Below, piece by piece: positions 10,103-21,500 of a stretch of 64,000 nucleotides of DNA. How positions within the stretch are numbered: position 1 is the stretch's first letter; every line of letters begins with the position of its first letter. The position numbers were made by a program, and so were the translations under genes. The stretch spans positions 1-64,000 of the forward strand of contig NZ_SNYW01000007.1 of assembly GCF_004363235.1 (NCBI RefSeq), written 5' to 3'. The notes beneath the pieces were generated by a model. It ran no database searches. It saw only the letters and a program-made list of their open reading frames with translations, and had not been told where the DNA came from. The DNA comes from Dongia mobilis (lineage in GTDB: Bacteria; Pseudomonadota; Alphaproteobacteria; Dongiales; Dongiaceae).

Positions 10103-11221
10103 ATGCCACCGAAGACGCTACCCGGATGGATATACCGCAGTGAGAGCTTCCATGCGCTTGAGCGCGAAGCCATCTTCACGCGCACCTGGCAGTTGGTCGG
10201 ACACCAAAGCGAGATCGCGCTACCTGGCGACTACTTGCGTTTTGATCTTATGGGCGAGAGTGCGATCGTACTGCGCGACCGCGACGGCGAGATTCGTGCC
10301 TTCTACAATGTTTGCCGACACCGCGCCTTCCGACTGCTCGACGGCGCGACTGGCCATTGCGGAAAGGCTATTCGCTGCCGCTATCACGGCTTCACCTACG
10401 GCCTCGACGGCGCGCTGCTCGCCGTGCCTGGAGAGCCAATGTTCGATGGCTTCGACAAAAGCTGCCATGGTCTTCGCTCGATTGAACTGGAGATATTCCT
10501 GGGCCTTATTTTCATTCGCTTCGGCGGCGATGGACCCTCCGTGGCAATGCAGTTATCCCCGTACCTGGAAGCACTTCAACGCTATCGTATCGAGGAAATG
10601 CAGCCCTTGGGGCCGCATGTCACAACGCCTATTCGCGCCGACTGGAAGGTCGCAGTCGAGAACAATATCGAGGGTTACCATATCGCGACGGCGCATCCCG
10701 GTTTGCAACGCCTGTACGGCCGCAACTACCGCTTCGAAACGGCGCCGCTTGGCGTGTCACACGCCGGCGGGGAGTTGCGCGCAATGCCGACGCAGACCTG
10801 GAGCGAACGCCACTATCTGAATCTACTGCCCGAAGTCGAGCATCTCGAGCCGCAGCAGCGCCGGGGCTGGTACTACTATGCAATGTTTCCGAACCTGGCC
10901 TTCGATATCTATCCGGATCAGATCGACTACTTTCAGATCCTGCCGATTGCACCAGGGATGGCGATGAGCAGGTTTCGTGCATTCGCTCTACCGGATCCAA
11001 GGCGCGAGATGCGCGCGGCGCGTTATCTCAATCAGCGTATCAATCGCGAAGTCGGCAAGGAAGACGTTGCCCTGGTGGAGGGTGTCCAGGCCGGTCTGGG
11101 ATCGCGCGGCTATGGTACAGGGATTCTCTCCGGACAAGAATCCAGGGTGAAACAGTTCCACGACATGATTCTGGCTGCCATACCGGAGGCAAGCAGGCAG
11201 ATGCTGCTTGAGCCAAACTGA
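10103..11221 (+). CDS. Rieske non-heme iron oxygenase, alpha subunit
   Basis: 372 residues. The Rieske 2Fe-2S site is C-R-H ... C-R-Y-H (VCRHRAF and IRCRYHGF). The mononuclear iron site is read from NNIEGYHIATAHPG, the N-x-x-E-x-Y-H-x4-H-P pattern. The tail (DVALVEGVQAGL ... YGTGILSGQE) resembles CntA/GbcA-type enzymes that hydroxylate or demethylate quaternary amines, though aromatic substrates cannot be excluded. I chose the ATG at 10103 because GGAG lies 10 nt upstream; an in-frame ATG at 10052 would add 17 residues. No reductase partner gene is next to it. Confidence 0.82.
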   Translation: MPPKTLPGWIYRSESFHALEREAIFTRTWQLVGHQSEIALPGDYLRFDLMGESAIVLRDRDGEIRAFYNVCRHRAFRLLDGATGHCGKAIRCRYHGFTYGLDGALLAVPGEPMFDGFDKSCHGLRSIELEIFLGLIFIRFGGDGPSVAMQLSPYLEALQRYRIEEMQPLGPHVTTPIRADWKVAVENNIEGYHIATAHPGLQRLYGRNYRFETAPLGVSHAGGELRAMPTQTWSERHYLNLLPEVEHLEPQQRRGWYYYAMFPNLAFDIYPDQIDYFQILPIAPGMAMSRFRAFALPDPRREMRAARYLNQRINREVGKEDVALVEGVQAGLGSRGYGTGILSGQESRVKQFHDMILAAIPEASRQMLLEPN

Positions 11222-11482
11222 TATTTTACAAGACATGTCTGACATTCGGACTTGCAGGCTGAATCGTTCGAACCATTGGCTCGCGCCCAGTTCCGGGCCG
11301 TGTCCGGGCCGCGTGCGCTAGGGCGCCAGAGAATTATCTCGCGAGGCACCCTCCTGGTGGCCGGCAATTGCCCTGTTAAGCGGACTATCCGGCGATATCT
11401 TTTCCAGCAACCCGCTTGCGCCTTTTCGTATAGCGGCACCTATGCAGCTTGCGTCGTGACTCTATTTGCTCCGCCCGTATCG
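11222..11482. other. Intergenic region, no supported gene
   Basis: About 260 bp after the Rieske gene. The frame is open but shows no recognisable protein sequence until the MmgE/PrpD-like remnant that follows. Confidence 0.4.
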
Positions 11483-11713
11483 ATTGTTCGGCGTCAGCAA
11501 GGGACTCGGCGGATCGACCAGCCTCACCTGCGGGGCGGCAACCGCGATCCGCTGTCGCGGGAACAATTGCATTACAAATTCATGCAGAATGCCCGCTTTG
11601 GCGGCTGGTCGGACGCACGGTCGCAGGCATTGCTTGCATCCGGCGTGGGGCTTGCCCGGCATACCGATCTGTCGGCATTCGCCACTTTGGGCGGCACACC
11701 CGGAGGGCGATAG
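11483..11713 (+). pseudogene. MmgE/PrpD-family C-terminal remnant
   Basis: An open stretch of about 76 codons resembles the C-terminal tail of MmgE/PrpD (2-methylcitrate dehydratase family) proteins: GGNRDPLSREQLHYKF, then an Ala/Leu helix and a D-L segment. The upstream sequence in this frame shows no family resemblance and there is no credible start. I call it a fragment left by deletion or decay. It ends one base before the ATG of the next gene. Based on remembered family pattern only. Confidence 0.4.
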
Positions 11714-11714
11714 G

Positions 11715-12464
11715 ATGAGGGAATTGGGCAGCAAGATCGCACTTGTTACCGGCGGTGCAAAGAATATCGGTCGGGCGATCTGCTTGGCCTTGGGGCGGGG
11801 CGGAGCCGAGATCCTGGTCAACACGCGCCAATCGGTCGAAATCGCGCAAGAGACGGTGAAACTGGTCGAGGCGGCGGGCGGCGAGGCAATGGTGGTTCAG
11901 GCCGACATCACCGACCCAGGTGACGTCGCGCGAATGGTGGCGACCGGTGTCGACGCCTATGCCGGGATCGACATCCTGGTCAACAATGCCGGCATCCGGA
12001 AGGAGGCGCCGTTGACCGAGGTGAGTTTTGCCGAATGGCGCGAAATCCTGAGCGGCATGCTGGATGGGTCATTCCTGTGCACCCAGGCCTGTGCAAAGGT
12101 CATGCGCAAGCGGGGCGGCGGCTCCATCGTCATGATCGGGGGCATGACTGGACATAGCGGCGCCAAGCAACGAGCGCATGTGGTGACGGCAAGAGCCGGC
12201 CTCGCTGGGTTCACGAAGGCTGCTGCCATGGATCTCGCCGAGTTCGGCATCACGGCGAACTGCGTTGTCCCTGGCCTCATCGATACCCAGCGTGGCGTTC
12301 ACAATCCGTCCAACCCTCACCACCATGCCGGACGTGCTATGCCCCTCGGTCGGCGCGGAACCGCCGACGAAGTGGCCGCCCTTGTGCGTTTCCTCTGCGG
12401 TCCGGAGGCGCGCTACATCACTGGCCAGAGTTTGCATATCAATGGCGGCGCATTGATGATCTGA
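11715..12464 (+). CDS. Short-chain dehydrogenase/reductase with replaced catalytic residues
   Basis: 249 residues, the usual classical SDR length. The cofactor motif TGGAKNIG is near the N-terminus and VNNAG is present. The C-terminus shows VVPGLIDT and ITGQSLHINGG, as in 3-oxoacyl-ACP-reductase-like SDRs. The catalytic S-Y-x-x-x-K triad is not conserved: the Ser segment reads MIGGM, and the Y-x-x-x-K segment reads V-V-T-A-R (RAHVVTARAGL). Substrate is unknown. The start at 11715 agrees with the family N-terminus; the frame is open further upstream but non-homologous. Confidence 0.8.
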   Translation: MRELGSKIALVTGGAKNIGRAICLALGRGGAEILVNTRQSVEIAQETVKLVEAAGGEAMVVQADITDPGDVARMVATGVDAYAGIDILVNNAGIRKEAPLTEVSFAEWREILSGMLDGSFLCTQACAKVMRKRGGGSIVMIGGMTGHSGAKQRAHVVTARAGLAGFTKAAAMDLAEFGITANCVVPGLIDTQRGVHNPSNPHHHAGRAMPLGRRGTADEVAALVRFLCGPEARYITGQSLHINGGALMI

Positions 12465-12487
12465 CCCGCCTAGGTCACGGCGCCGCC

Positions 12488-12502
12488 ACACCGTCCCGGT
12501 GT
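12488..12502. terminator. Small hairpin between convergent genes
   Basis: ACACCG-TCC-CGGTGT forms a 6-bp stem with a 3-nt loop between the converging SDR and giant genes. It could terminate either way; weak on its own. Confidence 0.3.
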
Positions 12503-12527
12503 TCGGACTGAGATCCGGTGCGCCAAT

Positions 12528-15500
12528 TCAGCGCAGGGCGGCGTTGAGCTGATTCTCGTATCGCCGGTTTGGGACGTAGCCGCGCAAGCCATGCACCATC
12601 GGCGTTGTCGTCAGGTTGCTGAGATAGGATCGCCATCGTGTGCCGAAGGGCGACATGGCGGCATTCGCCACCTGGATACTTGGGACCCAGACCCGGCCGT
12701 CAGCCGTGCGCAGGACGACCAGGACGGCCTGTCGGTTTCGCGTCATCACCAACTGCCCGGTGACATCGCCGTAGACATCGTGGCGGAACCGCCATTGTTC
12801 GATCGGCCCTTGTGTCATGTCCGGCAGCAAGCCTTCATGCAGCCCGCGTTCCCGTTGCTCAAAGGGCAGGCGGACATCCTCGAAACCGACGAGCGAGTAG
12901 AATTCCTTCGGTTCCGCAGCGAGGGAGACGTTCTCGACATTGCCGAAGAAGGCGCGCTCCCTGACCGGCACCGGTAAATCGAGTGCCCCTTTTGCCATCA
13001 GCCAGCGGCCAAGGACGGGCTGTAGTTCGGCGGCAAGGTCGACGGCACTTTCGTTGGCGAAGCCGATTTCCATGCTGCCCACCGGAAGATCGCTCAGCGA
13101 ATGACTCCATTGATTGCCTCTGCGGAAAATGCGCGGCCCCTTGAGCAGCAAGGAGTTGTTCTCGATTCCGACGGCGCTGCGCCAGACTCCATGCTCGTTG
13201 CTGAGATAGAAGACCCGCGGGACGACGGTGCCGAACTCTGTTTCCTGGAAGGCAATGACGGCCGGCTTTCCCTCGCGTTCGAGGAAGGGTTGCGAGAGAT
13301 GGAAGACGCGGCCGCCGGCCCTGATGGTGAGCCGCGGTTCGAGGCCATTTTCCAGATAGAAGGCGGCATCACCTGGTTGGTTGCCACGTGGTAGCAGGGC
13401 GAGTTGTTCCATGTCGAGCCGCGCCAGCACCAGATCCGGTTGCGCCAGGTTTTCCGCCTGGACTTTTGGCCGGTAGGAACCAAGCGCCGGTTCCGGCAGG
13501 TCGATCTGCCGGCTACCGAGCGACGCTCGGGCGAGCGACATGGCATCGACGGCCATGCCGCCTGGAATGCGGGCCGCTCCGATCACCGAATCCAGGCTGA
13601 TCCGCGCTTCGGGGCGCTGCAGCCTGACTCCCTCGATGGCGAGGGCCGTGGCGGTCAGCATCTCGCGATGCTGGGTCCCCTGCTCCAGCAACTGGCGGCC
13701 GGCGTTGAGGTTGAGATGCCGCGCGACAGCCAGCAGATCCAGCCCGGCGAGGTCGCTGTTGCCTGCGATCAGGCGCTCGGCCACATACAGCGCGAAATCG
13801 GCCTCGGCGCGTTCGGCGGGCGTTTGCAGGTCGCGCAGATTGCCGATGAGGGCCAGTTTGGCGCGCAAGTCAGGATCGCCCGCCGCCGCCTCGCGCCAGC
13901 GCGCAAAGACGGGATCGTTGGCGATCAGTTCGAAGCCGCGATTGGCGATTTCAGCCTGGATCCGGCGGCCCCTGGCTTCGGCCGCCGCCTGCTCGGCCTC
14001 GTGCATCTCTGCCATCAAGCGGTTGGTGCGCTCCTCGGCCGTCGATTTCGACAAATCCACCGAGGATTTGCTGGGATCGCCGGATGGTGGTACGAACGGC
14101 TCCAGAATGACGGTATCGGTGGTTCGTGCCGTTTCAGCCTCGCCGACCAGCGGGCCTTCAGGCATCTCGAGCGGTTCGAGGATTTCGGTGCGCGTGCCGA
14201 TCTCACCGGGCATTTCGAGCGGTTCGAGGATCTCTGTTCTGGTGCCAATCGCGGGCAGCGCTTCCGGCCCCTCGCCATAGCGCGCCAGGTTGGTGTTCCC
14301 GCGCCCGCCATGCAGATCGAGCATCAGCGTGCCGGAAGCTTCGATCACGCGGCGAACAAAATCGGCGCCGCCTTCCTTGGTGTCGAATTTTCTGAGCGAC
14401 TCGTTCAGTTTCGCCGGGTCGGACCGATTGGCTTCGATGGCGACCGTAGCTTCGACCAGTTCCCGGTAGGACTCCAGCGATACGCCGGCAAAACGCGCCG
14501 CATCGAGGGCGCGAATGAAATATTTGGCGGCCTTGGCAGCCAGCTTGGCATTGTCGCCACCGTGGCTCAGTTCCTTCATCATATTGGCAATCTGCTCGAC
14601 GAAGGATTGCCGGGCCATTTCCGGTGTAAATTCCACAGTGAGCTTCGGCAGGCCATCGCCGAGGAGCGATTCGACCGTGATCTTGCGCTTGGCAGCCTGG
14701 ATCGAGAGTACGACGTGATCGATGGCGGCCTGGGTCTGGTAGGCTTCCTGGGCAAAGTAGAGCGCCTCGGACTGGGCGTTGCGAATGCGCTGGGCAATTT
14801 CGGCGCGTGCGGCCGGGTCGGTGGCCGCCTTGTATTGGTCGATGAGGTCGGCGATGTCGCGGAGCGTCTTCTCATACAGGCGGTTCTGGACAACGATGTC
14901 GTTTTCGCCCTTGGCGCGGTCCTCGACCAGTTGCAGTTCCGCCTTGGTGGCCTTAGGGGCCTGACCGGCCTCCAGCCTGGCGATTTCGGTCTGGATCTGC
15001 TGCTGCAGACGCTGGTGCTGCTGTTCGACCCAGTCGAACATCTCCTTGAGACGGGGGCCGTCGGCACTGCTTTCAAGGCGCTGGCGGTATTCCTTCCAGG
15101 CTGAGTCGCTGAGATATTTGCGTGCGGAAAGCTGGGCATAGGCGTCCTGCAACCAGATGTCGCGCTCGCCGCCGGAATAGTTCTTGTGTTCCGGTGCGGT
15201 GTAGGCGTTGGTATCGAGAATGATGCCCGTTTCGCGGCCGCCGATATCCACCGCGGCACCCCAGCGGTTGAGGAAGCGGGCATTGAACAGGATCACGGCC
15301 AGCTGGGCCTTGGGCCCGACGAAGCTGATGTCGTAATCGCTGGTCAGGTTTTCCGAGCCGAAGGCCTGTACCTCGCCCTTCAGTTCCGCCACGATCTCCG
15401 CGGACAGGCTGTCGACCACCCATTTGCGCAGCTCGACCAGCTTGCGCATGTCGGATTCGCTGAGCTTTCCCGCCTGATAGTCCTTGCGCGCATCCGCCCA

Positions 15501-18500
15501 GGAGCCGCGATAGCGGGTCATCAACTGACGCGCCGGCAGGTGGTAATTGTCCATCCATTCATAGAAGCGTTGCCAGGAGCGGCTGATCTGGCCGGTCTCG
15601 GCGGGGGCTGCCCGCGCCCTGGCCGGATCGCGGGCAATGGATTCGCCGCGGGCCACCGCGGCCGCAATGCCGGCGAGGCGGGAGGTGCCCTCGGGCACGA
15701 CATGCATTGCCCGCAGCAGGCCGACGACGGCCAGGTTCTCGATGAAGTCCTCGCGCGCACGGCCGCCGGCAAGCAGGGGATTGTGCATCAGCGTGAGGAT
15801 GCCGGCTTCAGCCAGCGGGTCACCCTGCCGGATGAGAGAACGTGCCAGTTCGGCCGCCTTGCCGCCCGTACCCGGCCTGCCAAGGACCTGCAAGGCCTTC
15901 GACTGACCGAAGGCCTTCAGCTTCAGCACCCCGATGACGGCATAGTTGCTCAGGAATTCGGAGAGTAGGTTCTTCGGCGACCAGAGCGCGGGATCGGCCA
16001 TCTGCTCGGGGTTGATGGCGGTCTGGGCCGCGCGCGACAGCACGGTGAAGGCGCCCGCCTCGACCCCGAGGCGGATGCCGACGGCACCGAGGCGGGCAAG
16101 GGTGCTGACGCCATATCCCTCCGCCAGCGCGCCCACGGTGACCGCCCGGCTGAAACGCGCGGCGAGGCCGCCCGGCACGACCACTGTCGCCACCAGTTCG
16201 GCAGTCTTGGCTGCGTTGAGGACCTGATCGACGCGACCCAGAACGCCTTCCTTCGTGACCTCGGCGAATTCGCTGGCGACACTGGTCGGCCGCAATTGGA
16301 CGTGTTCGGGCAACTGATACTTGCCGTCCACCAGGAAGCCGTGCCGTGACAGGATCTTGCGATCCGCCTCGCCCAGGGTTTCAGGAGGATTGCTGGCGGC
16401 CCGGATTAGGGCGGCGTGCAATTGGCCTGCTGCTACGGTCAGGCTCTGCAGCGCTTCCCGTGTCGCCGCCTCGCCGACCAGCAGGTTGAAAGCGCGGGCC
16501 GGGCCGGCGCGATACCATTCAACGTTCATGTAGTCGACATAGGCGTCGATCTCACCGGCAAGCGAACGATCGCGCAACTCGACCAGTGCGGAGAAAGCCT
16601 TCTGTATCTCGCCGGCCGCGCGCGCAGATTCAAAGGTCGAAACCAGACCGCGTTCCTCATTGACCAGGAATTCGCCCTGCAGCCGCTGTGCCGTGGCACG
16701 ATTGGCGTCGCCGAAGCCGGAAAGTTGCTGCAGCATTTCCGAGAGCGGGTTGCTGGGTGCCACCAGACCGGTCAGAATTTTGGCTTCGTGGTCCAGCAGC
16801 TTGTTGAGCCGTTCGGCGGCAGCGGTGGGGTCCCTGCGCTCATCCTCCCACACCAGCTGTTCGCGACGCTGCTCATAATACCGCAGCTTGTTCTCGACGA
16901 TCGCGAGATCGAGCCAATAATCGATCTCCCGCGATCCGGGGACCATGTCGCGGCTGCTGGGCACATTGCCGTTCTTCGCAAGGTAGTCCTCGCGCAGGCC
17001 CCGGGCGTGGCGATAATTGCCGAGGTCCTTGCGTTGCTCGGTTATTTCGGCGGCACTCCAGCCGGGGGCGGTGCCGGCCAACGCGCGCTGTGCGCCGCGC
17101 AGTGCCACGTCGCGCGCCGTCTCCGGTGGCAGGAAGCCGACGCGGTCGACGCGAATGTCGAAGGATTCGCCACCGGCATAGCGGAAGCTGATATCCTCGA
17201 TGCCGTCCCGCTCTGTGCGCAGGGCCTCCAGCCCGGCCAGGGCCTTGTCCAGCGCCGCCTTGCGCGCCGGGTCGTCCTTGATCGCGGCGCCGAGATCGGC
17301 GAATTCGCGGCGGATGCGCTGTTCCTCGGCAAAAATTGCTGCATCCATGTTGCGGATGCGCGCTGCCAGTTCGCCGGCCCGCTGCGCGGGGTCGAATTTC
17401 AGCATCTCAGTGCGGGCGCGCAGTTGTGCCAGGGCGCGCAGATCGTAGAGCGCCTTCTGGCGGCGTTTCAGCATTTCGGTTCGCTGCTTTTCGTCCTCGG
17501 GCAGGGAACTGGTGCCGATGGCGGTCCAGCGGCGCTGATCGATCAGTTCGGTGATGGCATCCATCATCTGCGGGACCATGCGGCCCAGTGCCGCCAGCAT
17601 CGGTGCGCGTTGCTCTTCTGTCAGCGCGGGGTCCATGGCGCGCTGGCGGATCATATCGAGCAGGGCGCCGGTCTGGCGCATGTGCCGCATGGCCGACACC
17701 ACATCACCCGATTCCGCCGATTTCAGGAAGTCGCTCTGGCGCGCCATGGCGCGTTCCGCAAGATCGAAGCGCCCCAGCGCCAGGGCCTGGCGCAGGGCAT
17801 TGGCGAAGCCGTCCGCGGGCATCCCCGGATCGGAGAGCAGCGTTTCCAGCCCGGCCTGTGCATCGAGTGCGCCGGAGACGCTGTCGAGAAAGGCTGCGGC
17901 ATTGCGGCGATAGCTCTCGTCGAGGTCGGCCGCCGCGTCGAGCAGGGCGCGGGTGGCGGCGATCTCGGCGCGGAGGGACGCCATGCGCTCCCCGCTGATC
18001 TCACCCAACGTTGCCAGACGGATGTTGCTGACGGCCATGAGGGCGGAATAGGCAGCCGCCCCTTCGCCTTCCACCTTCTGCCCGGCCAGGGCAGTCAGCA
18101 GGGCCTGTGCCGCTGCCCGACGATTGCCGGCGAGGAGGCCGTCCAGGGCGACAAAGGCCGTGGCAAGGCGCACCTCCGCCGGCAGGGCGTCTATCGCCTT
18201 TGCCGCTTCGTCTGGGTTGTCGATCAACTGGATCGCGAGTCGTTCCGCCAGCAGCACCGGATCCGCTTCCTTGGCGTCGGCGAGCGCGCGGTCAAGTATC
18301 CGTGCGGCGGCCTTGAGATCACCGCCGGCCGCGCGGCGCCGTGCCAGTTCCAGTGCGGATGCGCGTGCGAGCATGGGATCGGCACCCCGGGCTATCCCAT
18401 CAAGCAGGGCGTCGATGCGCTTATCAATCTGCTCGATCGTGCCGAGCCGTTCGCGTGTGCCGGGTTCAAGCAATTCGTAGCCGTCGCGAATACGGGTGAG

Positions 18501-21500
18501 CGCTGCCGCCAGGGCGGCATCACGTTGCGCAGCCAAAGCGGGCGACAGCCCGGTGTCGTCCCCGAGGAGGGCAAGGGCCTGGTCGATTTCCCCGGCGGCG
18601 AGACGATGTCCTGCTTCGGCGAGGCGCGCCGCGAGGGCCTGTGCGGGGCGCCCCGGATCCTCGGCTGCATTCGGCACCTGTTCCAGCCAGCGGCGCTGTA
18701 AGGCATAGGCTGCCGCCAGATTGGCCGACAGTTTTTCGGCAAGGAGGGCGCCCCGCGGCGGTGACAGGCGTCCGGGCCAGGCGCTGGCCGCCGCTTCGAG
18801 CGTGCTGATCTGCGCGTCCAGTGTCGAAAGGGCGGCCTTCGGATCGGCCGGCTGCTCGATCCGCTCGAGGCTGCGGAGCGTTTCGGCAATCTCGTTGAGG
18901 AGCGGTGTGGCGTCGACGGCCGCGGCGCCGGCGAGGCCGGTGATGGCAGTAAGACGCGCCAATTGATCCAGTTTCGCAACGGGGTCGTTGGGATGCGCTG
19001 CGATCTCGGCGCCGATCGCCTGCCGCGTCTCGTCGAGGAGCCGGTCGAGGCGCTGCTTCAGTTTTTCGGCATGCGGCGCCGGCTTGCCGGCGGCATCGGT
19101 GAGGGCTTCCGAGAGAATGCGCGCCCGGGCGATGGAAAGATCGAGTGCCGCCGCCTTCTGGCCCTCCGAGGCAATCGCTCCGGCCGTCCGGGCGAGGAGA
19201 TTGTCGAGGAAAGCGACGTCGCTGCCCGCGAGTTCCTGCGCTGGGAGGTCGCCGAGTGAAGCCTCCACGATTCCCCGTGCCGTTTCGGGACCGAATCGGG
19301 CGGCGAGGCCCGACAGCACGGATGGCAGGGCACTCTGCGCCAGGCCCGCTTCCGGGAAATGCGAGAGCACGTCGGCATCGACCCAGGCCACATACTGGCT
19401 GAGCGGGTCCAACGCCGGCGCATTGACCTGGTTCTCCGCGATGACCCGCCGCTCGGCCGCCGCCTGCCCGCCCAGTTTCAGGAAATCCTGCACCATCTCC
19501 GCGCGGCGCTGTTGCAGACCGGCCGCTTCCGGCGACCCGGGCGGAAGTTCGGCCAGTTCGCCGTCGATCCTCAGGATGGCATCGCGCAGCACGCGCATGT
19601 CATCGTCGACACTGGTAGGCGCGCGCTGCAGCGGCGCCGGTTCCGGTTCTTCCTGCTGCTGTTCCTGCTCCTGCTCCTGCTCCTCCTGCGTCGCTTGATC
19701 CAGCTGATTACGCAGCCGGGCATGCTGGTCGGCAAGACCCTGGCGCTGCTCTTCGAGCGCGTTCGCCTGTTCCGATCCCTCGGCCACGCCTTCGAGCGCG
19801 CGGTCGATGGCCATCAGTTGTTGATCGATTTGGTTGAGCTCGGCGCCAATGTCATCGTGCTGGGTTTCGTTGCCGCTCGCCGGGTTCGCGGCGAGATCGG
19901 CCGCCTGCTCCAGTTCCGCGCGATAAGCGGCGTGTGTCTCGACAAGCCGCTGCCGCTGTGCGGACAATGCCGCTTCCTGGGCACTGGTAACGGCACCACT
20001 ATCGAGCTTGATGTCAATCTGGCGGATCTGTTCGTCGATCGAAGCCATCTCGGATTCGAGATGCGACGTCTGTGCCCTCAAGGCGGAGGCCGGCGTGGGC
20101 AGGGCAGGCGCTGTCTCCTCGGCCGCAACGTTGTCCGGGGCAATCTGTCCAGCGACCGAGAGAGCCTGTTCGAATCCCTGCAACTGGGCAACCAGACCGG
20201 CGCGCACCTGCTCCAGCGGTTGTGCCTCGGCCGCGCCATCCGGCATGCCGGCCAGTTGTGTGTCAAGTTGCTCGATTTGCCGCTCGATCATGTCGCGGCC
20301 GCGCGTCAGCGCATCCACGGCTCCCTGGTTCTGGGGAACAACGATCGTCTGGGCCGCCGCGGCGATGCTGCCGGCTGAAGGACTGGGTATCGAAATTGGC
20401 GCAGGTGTGACGTCCGTCGTTGCCACCGCTTCGCCGGCCACGTTGCTTGTGACAATGTCGATGGCCTTGCCGATGGCGGCGCCGGCCTCGGCAACAGCAC
20501 TTCCGGCGGCACTGATGGGATCGGTTTTCTTCTCCGCCTGGGCGATGGCGCCCTGTTGTTTCGCGAGTGCAACCTCGGTCTTGTCGGCAAGCTTGTCGCG
20601 CGTTGCCTCGGACAATTCCTTCGCCTCCAGGGTCTCCAAGGCCTTGTCGACCTGGACATAGGCTGACTCCAGCGCCTTTCTGGTCTCGACCAGCCCGCGC
20701 AGTTCCGGCACCTCGGTGTTCTCGTACTCGGCCAGTGTGTCGTCTATGGCATTGATCTGGGCTTCGAGACCGTCCCGGGCGCGGGAAAGCGATGCCGCCT
20801 CGGCGCTTTGCGGCACCGGCGGTGGCGGCGGCGAGGCGGCATTCTCGACTGCGGCCCGGTTGCTGTCGACCCTATCCTGCAACTGGTCGATCTTGCGTTC
20901 CTCGGTGGTGCGGCCCGCTTCGCCCGGCCGCAGCAGTTTCTGCCCCGCCATGCCGGCCGCGGCGCGATTGCGGTCGATCTCTTCCAGCTGCTTGCCAACC
21001 TGTCCCCTGGCAACATCCCACATGATGCCGACGCCCTCCTGCTGGATCGCCGGCTTGAAGCGATCCTCGACGATTTCGCCGCCGACACCCATGGATTCCA
21101 GATCGCCCTGGATGTCGGCCAACTCACCGCGCAATTGGGCGACGCGGTCGGTTGCTCCGGCCTGCTTGGCGGCGTCAAGTTCGACGCTGGCCTGGACCAG
21201 GCGCATCTGCTGCTGGGCAAGGCCGGAGACGCCGTTGGCCACGGCCTGCCGATCGATATTGCCGGCGGCATCCTTGGGCAGCCCTCCGGCGGCGGAAGCG
21301 TTGGCAATGCCGACATCCTGTTTCAACAGATCCAGCTGCGCATCCGGCAGCACCCCGCGCAATTCGCCGCGCAGTTTCTCGGCCTCGGCCTTCAAACGCT
21401 GCCCTTCCTGATATGAGCTGGAATTCATGGCATAGTTGTTCTTGGCTTCCTGGGCGGTCAGGAAATCCTCGGTCGCCGCCTCGAGTGCCGCCCGCTGTTT

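Noticed and set aside
11262-11275. GTTCGAACC resembling a tRNA T-loop
   Set aside because: No acceptor, anticodon or D-arm could be fitted around it.
13404-18701. Several long plus-strand frames (up to 761 codons) opposite the giant gene
   Set aside because: Cys/Gln/Arg-rich translations without domains; explained by codon bias of the minus-strand gene.
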